A stretch of DNA of 64,000 nt from assembly GCF_037908215.1 (NCBI RefSeq), contig NZ_JBBLZC010000017.1, positions 1 to 64,000 on the forward strand, in the 5' to 3' direction. The first letter of the stretch is position 1. Every line of letters begins with the position of its first letter. Source of the DNA: Benzoatithermus flavus. GTDB taxonomy: Bacteria > Pseudomonadota > Alphaproteobacteria > Geminicoccales > Geminicoccaceae. A program made the position numbers and the translations under genes. The notes beneath the pieces are model-generated. The model was not told where the DNA came from and searched no databases. It saw only the letters and a program-made list of their open reading frames with translations. Shown here piece by piece: positions 59,638 to 64,000 of the stretch.

Positions 59638-60186
59638 TCAGCCCGGCAGCTCCTCGTGCTCGCGCAGGCGCGGCATGAGCTCGGCGAAGTTGCAGGGCTT
59701 GTGGCGGATGTCGAGCTGATAGCGGAGGATGTCGTCCCAGCCGTCGCGGCAGGCACCCGGCGAGCCCGGCAGGCAGAAAATGTAAGTGCCCTTGGCCACA
59801 CCGGCATCGGCGCGCGACTGCAGGCAGGAGGTGCCGATCTTGGCGTAGCTCAGCATGCGGAACAGCTCGCCGAAGCCGGGAATGCGCTTCTCGGCGACCC
59901 GCTCCAGGGCCTCGGGCGTCACGTCCCGGCCGGTCACACCGGTGCCACCCGTGGTGATCACCACCTCGATGCCCGGATCCTCGACCCAGCATTGGAGCTG
60001 GGCCGCGATGGCCTCGGCATCGTCCCTGACGATCGTGCGTGCGGCGAGCTTGTGGCCCGCGGCCGCGATCCGCTGGACCAGCGTGTCGCCGGAACGGTCG
60101 TCCTCGAGCCGCCGCGTGTCGGAGATCGTCAGCACCGCGATGTTGAGCGGCTGGAACGGGATGGTCTCGTCAATTCGCCCGGGCAT
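59638..60186 (-). CDS. moaB: Molybdenum cofactor biosynthesis protein MoaB
   Basis: This 182-residue protein is of the MogA/MoaB family, which adenylates molybdopterin. ISDTRRLEDDRSGDTL, VITTGGTGVTGRDVTPEAL and FCLPGSPGACRDGWDDIL are diagnostic. ATG 60186 follows AAGGAAAG and lies inside the end of the lytic transglycosylase gene, with which it overlaps by 17 bases. No other moa gene is nearby. Confidence 0.92.
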   Translation of the reverse strand: MPGRIDETIPFQPLNIAVLTISDTRRLEDDRSGDTLVQRIAAAGHKLAARTIVRDDAEAIAAQLQCWVEDPGIEVVITTGGTGVTGRDVTPEALERVAEKRIPGFGELFRMLSYAKIGTSCLQSRADAGVAKGTYIFCLPGSPGACRDGWDDILRYQLDIRHKPCNFAELMPRLREHEELPG

Positions 60187-61777
60187 GGCGCCTGCTTTCC
60201 TTGGCATCCGCATCGGTTCTGCCGACCGGCATCACCTCCGGCCACCGGTTCTCGGCCAGGGCCTGGAGCGAGGGAATCGGCTGGCCCGCGCGGGCCTGGT
60301 AGGCCCAGAGATTGGCCAGCACCCGCTTGATGTAGCTCCGCGTCTCGGCGAGCGGTATGCTTTCGATGAAGAGCAGCGGGTCCTGCCGGGTGTCCTTCAG
60401 CTCCCGGTCGAGCCAGCCCGCGAGCCGGCTCTCGCCGGCATTGTAGGCGGCGACGAGATGGACGAGGCTGTTGCCCACCGTCCTGGTGCGCGCGAGCTGC
60501 TTCAGCCAAGCCTGTCCCACCGCCATGTTGTTGGGCGGATGCAGGAGCCAGTCGTCGCCGTTGTAGGCGAGTTTCATGCTCCTCGCGATCAGCCGGCCCG
60601 TGTCGGGCATCACCTGCATCAGCCCCAGCGCGCCCCGCGGACTCCTGGCCTCGGGATCGAAGCCGCTCTCGGCGCGGATGATGGCGAAGACCAGGTTGGG
60701 ATCGAGCTTGTAGCCGCCGGCCGGCTGCCAGCGCGGGAGCGGGAAGAACGCGCCGTCGTGGCGGCGGCCGTCGAGGCGGCGCAACTGATCGGCGAGACGT
60801 ATCTGCGCCGAGGGCAGCTCGAGCTCCATTGCGAGCGCCATGAGGCCGGGCGCCAGATCCGGCCGCCCCCGGCCGGCAAGCCTGCGGATCTCGTCGTCGG
60901 CGAGGTCGCGCTCGCCGACATGGCCGAGCGCGATCGCACGCTCCGCGGCCGGAAAGCGCAGGAGCGTCTCGAGCATGCTCTCCTTGACCTCCTCCTCGTG
61001 CCAGTCGAAGTCGATGCTCTCGTCCAGCATCTTCTGCGCGAGGAGACCGTAGAAGCCGTCGCTGCCGCGTGCAGCGAGCCGGAGAAAGCGGGCGACGTTC
61101 TGCGGCTGGCGGGCGCGCAGGCTGGCACGGGCTGCCCAGAACGCGGCTCCGGCCAGATCCTCCCCGGTGAGACCCTCGCTGCCGGCGAGCCGGGCGAAAT
61201 GCTCGGCGGCAGCTTCGATCGAGCCGGTGCGCCAGGCGGAGAGGCCCTTCCGCCAGAGCTCGCGCGGGCGCGCCGGCTCGCCGACACCGTTCGCCTGCTG
61301 GTCGAAAGACCCGGTCGAGATACGGGCAGGCTCCGGTGGCGGCGCTGCCTTGGCGGGCTTCCGGCTGAGCGCCAGACGATAGATGCGCTCGGCCTGCGGC
61401 AGGTCGGCATACCGGTCCAGCCACGCCGCCAGCTCGGCGTAGCTCGAGCGGTATGTCGGGTGCAGATAGCGCTCCGCGAGCACGTGGCCCAGAAGGAGAT
61501 CGTTGTCGAGCCGCGCGATCAGCCGGTCGGCCTCTGCCCACTTGGCCTCGTGCTGCAGCGAGAAGATCTGCCGGTAGCGGACCATGTCGGCGAAGGCCAA
61601 CGGCCGTGGCAGCGGCCCGAGCGGCTCGGGTGCTTCCGTCTCGGGGGTCAGGCGAGCGACCCGGACCCCGGCTTCCTGCGCGCTACCCGGATCGGCCTGA
61701 AGCGTGAAGACGCTCAGACCAGCGAGCAAGAACAACCAGCATGAAGAAGCTGAGCCTGTCCTACCACCTGTTCTCAT
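60170..61777 (-). CDS. Soluble lytic murein transglycosylase
   Basis: This encodes a 535-residue periplasmic enzyme of the Slt70 type that cleaves peptidoglycan glycan strands. A signal peptide covers about residues 1-33. A long alpha-helical superhelix (about 60-350) is followed by the SLT domain: the catalytic glutamate is in IIRAESGFDPEARSP, followed by GALGLMQVMPDTG and HLVAAYNAGESRLAGW. It shares a transcript with moaB. Confidence 0.92.
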   Translation of the reverse strand: MRTGGRTGSASSCWLFLLAGLSVFTLQADPGSAQEAGVRVARLTPETEAPEPLGPLPRPLAFADMVRYRQIFSLQHEAKWAEADRLIARLDNDLLLGHVLAERYLHPTYRSSYAELAAWLDRYADLPQAERIYRLALSRKPAKAAPPPEPARISTGSFDQQANGVGEPARPRELWRKGLSAWRTGSIEAAAEHFARLAGSEGLTGEDLAGAAFWAARASLRARQPQNVARFLRLAARGSDGFYGLLAQKMLDESIDFDWHEEEVKESMLETLLRFPAAERAIALGHVGERDLADDEIRRLAGRGRPDLAPGLMALAMELELPSAQIRLADQLRRLDGRRHDGAFFPLPRWQPAGGYKLDPNLVFAIIRAESGFDPEARSPRGALGLMQVMPDTGRLIARSMKLAYNGDDWLLHPPNNMAVGQAWLKQLARTRTVGNSLVHLVAAYNAGESRLAGWLDRELKDTRQDPLLFIESIPLAETRSYIKRVLANLWAYQARAGQPIPSLQALAENRWPEVMPVGRTDADAKESRRHARAN

Positions 61778-61880
61778 CGTTCCCGTTTCTGAAGTTGCAG
61801 CCTCGGTCGTCGGTTTTTCTTGTCGTCCGCTCTTTTTTCGATTCCTGCTCCTTTTCTTCCTTATGCGCGGCTTTCTCCGG

Positions 61881-62759
61881 TCAGCGCTCGGGCGGCAACC
61901 GTTCCAGCTCCTGCTGCAGGCTCAGCATGTCGCGCCAGACCAGCCGCTTGTGCAGCGGCTGTCGCAGCAGATACGCCGGATGAAAGGTGACGAAGGCGGG
62001 CACCGGCGTCTGGCTGCCGGGTGGCCGGTAGGTGAAGCGGCGTCCACGCAGCTTGGTGACGCCGTCGTCGACCTCGAGCAGCGCCCGCGCGGCGCTGCCG
62101 CCCAGGAACAGGATCAGCCTGGGCCGGAGCAGCTCGATCTGCCGCTCGAGGAACGGCTGGCAGATCGCGACCTCGGTGGTGGTCGGCGGACGGTTGCCGG
62201 GTGGGCGCCAGAAGATGATGTTGGTGATCCAGACCCGGCTCCGCTCGAGCCCGATGGCGGCCAGCATCCGTTCGAGAAGCTGGCCGCTCGGCCCGACGAA
62301 CGGCTTGCCCTGCCGGTCCTCCTCCGCACCTGGCGCCTCGCCGATCAGCATCAAGGGACTGTTCGGGTCGCCGTCGGCGAAGCACAGGCGGGTGGCCGTC
62401 TCCTTGAGCGCGCAGCCGTCGAACCGGTCGAGCGCCGCCTCGAGCGCCGCGAGCGAGCCGCAGGCCGCTGCGACGGCGCGCGCATGGGCGATCCGGTCGC
62501 GGCCTTCGCGCGGCGCCGCGCCACCCCGTGCAGCGGCTCCGGGGCGGACAGGGACGGACAGGGATGGAAGGGGAGCCGACGGCTCTCGAATCCCGACCGG
62601 GGCGGAAGCTGCGCTCTCGGCGGCGCCGTAGCGACTCGTACCGATCTCGCCCAGGCCGTCCAGCACGCCCATCCGGACGTACCAATCGGCCCAGGCCGCT
62701 ACACCGCGTCGCACGCCGTCGAGGTCGTGGGCAGTGGGAATCGGTGGCTGTTCCTGCAT
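61881..62759 (-). CDS. Uracil-DNA glycosylase, family 4 type
   Basis: This encodes 292 residues. It removes uracil from DNA. The core is LIGEAPGAEEDRQGKPFVG, ITNIIFWRPPGNRPP, LFLGGSAARALL and the FHPAYLLRQP motif. FDGCALKETATRLCFADGDP carries cysteines of the iron-sulfur region. The first 100 residues are a variable N-terminal extension, as in alphaproteobacterial members. The start ATG 62759 (MQEQPPIPTAHD) is chosen over 62840 because the added residues look non-coding. Confidence 0.88.
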   Translation of the reverse strand: MQEQPPIPTAHDLDGVRRGVAAWADWYVRMGVLDGLGEIGTSRYGAAESAASAPVGIREPSAPLPSLSVPVRPGAAARGGAAPREGRDRIAHARAVAAACGSLAALEAALDRFDGCALKETATRLCFADGDPNSPLMLIGEAPGAEEDRQGKPFVGPSGQLLERMLAAIGLERSRVWITNIIFWRPPGNRPPTTTEVAICQPFLERQIELLRPRLILFLGGSAARALLEVDDGVTKLRGRRFTYRPPGSQTPVPAFVTFHPAYLLRQPLHKRLVWRDMLSLQQELERLPPER

Positions 62760-63044
62760 GTCGGCGAACTTGAGACGCTCTCGGGCGGATCGTTGAAGTC
62801 CTGCCCCTGCCCGCATCGCGCACCTCGTAACGCGCGCCATGCACCCTTGCCCCGTGGCGGGTGATCCGGGCGAGTTGGGCTAGCCGAAGGACTGGTTGAA
62901 CCTCTCGTGGCTGGGATGAAAGGGGAGGGCCGGTCGAACTCGAAGCAGCGATTCGCGTGCACCGCTTCGGGCTGCCTCGCAGAACCCTTGCCTGCGGCGC
63001 ATGAAACTCACCGTCCTCGGCGGCTCATGCGCCGTTCTCGTTCA

Positions 63045-63248
63045 TCAGATCAGGCGGTACGGAATCGGCTTGCCGGCACGGTCCAAGATCAGCTTGCCGC
63101 TCTCGTCTTGCGCCGCTATGTAACGGCCATGGCCGATCGCGGTACCGACATACAGGACCGGCTTGATTTTCTTGCCTTCGAACACCTTGGCCTGCTGGGC
63201 GGGGCCGCGCGCCGTCGGGTCGTTCTTGCTCTTCGACGTCTTGAGCAT
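63045..63248 (-). CDS. Small conserved hypothetical protein (67 aa)
   Basis: This encodes a basic 67-residue protein. A lysine-rich, probably disordered start (MLKTSKSKNDPTARG) is followed by three or four strands: KIKPVLYVGTAIGHGRYIAA, then GKLILDRAGKPIPYRLI. The regular strand pattern and clean ATG argue that it is real. I recognise it only as the type of short hypothetical protein found in related bacteria; no function is assigned. Confidence 0.65.
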   Translation of the reverse strand: MLKTSKSKNDPTARGPAQQAKVFEGKKIKPVLYVGTAIGHGRYIAAQDESGKLILDRAGKPIPYRLI

Positions 63249-63440
63249 GAGGATGGCTCCGGAAATACCTGATTCGGCCGGCTCGCCTCATGAGCGGGCC
63301 ACCGAACGTTCGAGCCTGTTTGACCCGATCGCACGCCGCCGTCAAGCTTCTCGCCGATCAGCGACAGGATGCAGCCGCGCTTGAAACCCGCTCCGTGCCC
63401 CGCTTCCCGCTCCAGCCGACCGCGGCACGTCCGCACGCGG

Positions 63441-64000
63441 ATGCGATCCGTCCTGCTGTCCGCGACCGCCACGCTCTTTCTCGCCGCCTGCGGCATCGAC
63501 GAGAGCGGCGTCTGGCGTCTCGGGCTCACCCCCGCCGCCGCGGCGGCACCTGGCGGAGGCGACGAGACCGCGGCCGGCAGCTATCTCGTCGGCCGGTTCG
63601 CGCTCGAGAGCGGCGATCTGCACCGGGCCGCGCAGAGCCTCGAGCGGGCGCTGCTCGCCGACCCCGACAATGTCGAGCTGCGGCGGCAGGTGTTCGCGCT
63701 GCTCGTGGTGGACGGCCAGTTCGAGCGGGCCGTCACCGTCGGTCGCGAGCTGACCGCGCTGGACAAGGGGGCGCAGGACGCGATGCTGTTCCTGGCCCTC
63801 GACGACGTCCGGCGTGGCGATTACGCGGGCGCTACCCGCCGGCTCGAGGCCGTCGGCGGCGGGCTCGCCGGCACCGTGCAGCCGATCCTCCTCGCTTGGG
63901 CCCGCTTCGGCGCGGGCCAGCGCGACCAGGCCCTCGTGGCCTTGAGCGCGGGCGGCCCGCACGGCGGACTCGACCGGCTCCGGATCTATCACCGCGCCAT
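63441..64000 (+). CDS. TPR lipoprotein, incomplete at the window end
   Basis: The frame is open to the last base. ATG 63441 opens a lipoprotein signal with lipobox LAAC (MRSVLLSATATLFLAACG). After a glycine/alanine linker come TPR-like helices: AGSYLVGRFALESGDLHRAA, then SLERALLADPDNVELRRQVF and FERAVTVGRELTALD. It would be an outer-membrane-anchored scaffold protein, function unknown. An in-frame ATG at 63369 would add 24 residues ahead of the signal and is less likely. Confidence 0.75.
   Translation, partial: MRSVLLSATATLFLAACGIDESGVWRLGLTPAAAAAPGGGDETAAGSYLVGRFALESGDLHRAAQSLERALLADPDNVELRRQVFALLVVDGQFERAVTVGRELTALDKGAQDAMLFLALDDVRRGDYAGATRRLEAVGGGLAGTVQPILLAWARFGAGQRDQALVALSAGGPHGGLDRLRIYHRA

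Overview
The window is a contiguous piece of a GC-rich chromosome with dense, coherently oriented genes, many ATGA/GTGA-type overlaps between neighbours, and a rluD-rpoH arrangement. With the GlpSTPQUV-type glycerol transporter, Sox genes and the protein families seen, this fits an alphaproteobacterium, probably Rhodospirillales/Geminicoccales-like. That lineage call is inference; there is no rRNA gene here. No CRISPR array was seen. At least eight broken genes or gene fragments and one decayed IS element sit among intact housekeeping genes.

Layout. 1-8.5 kb: a sulfotransferase-like gene, a divergent flavin-binding (PNPOx-like) gene and MocR regulator pair, then a four-gene sugar ABC importer. 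8.6-13.2 kb: lptF-lptG, a metallophosphoesterase and an AI-2E family membrane protein. 13.4-20.3 kb: typA, a hotdog thioesterase, rplM-rpsI with promoter and terminator, a ribokinase-like kinase, a small DUF4170-type protein, a second thioesterase and gpsA. 20.4-28 kb: a sulfatase, a frameshifted DsbA/FrnE-like gene, a peroxiredoxin, YqgE, rpoH, rluD, a small membrane protein, an RNA methyltransferase and tRNA-Glu(CTC) followed by an integrase-like remnant.

28.4-34.6 kb is the most interesting part. A fluoride riboswitch (crcB motif) with an intrinsic terminator precedes a tight operon: cation:proton antiporter, two tandem MutS-like ATPases, a universal stress protein, CrcB, a DUF190 protein and a small EamA transporter. 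The layout implies that fluoride turns on export, ion homeostasis and two MutS-fold ATPases of unknown function together.

34.6-35.8 kb holds truncated creatininase and creatinase genes fused tail to tail. 35.9-39.7 kb is a compact thiosulfate oxidation operon, soxXA (one fused cytochrome gene), soxY, soxZ and soxB, without soxCD in the window. 39.8-49.9 kb is a complete glycerol operon: glpK, glpR, glpD, and the ABC transporter genes glpS, T, P, Q, U and V. Two operator regions match the known GlpR site, and one lies inside a hairpin that covers the glpR ribosome binding site.

50-54.4 kb is a decaying patch: a heme-binding protein gene broken near a 13-G run, an intact SDR gene, a broken cyclase/ATPase gene and an IS3-family remnant. 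54.8-64 kb: a FadL-type outer membrane protein overlapping tail to tail with a 1020-residue periplasmic repeat protein, a broken metallophosphoesterase, moaB, a soluble lytic transglycosylase, a family-4 type uracil-DNA glycosylase, a 67-residue protein and the start of a TPR lipoprotein that runs off the window.
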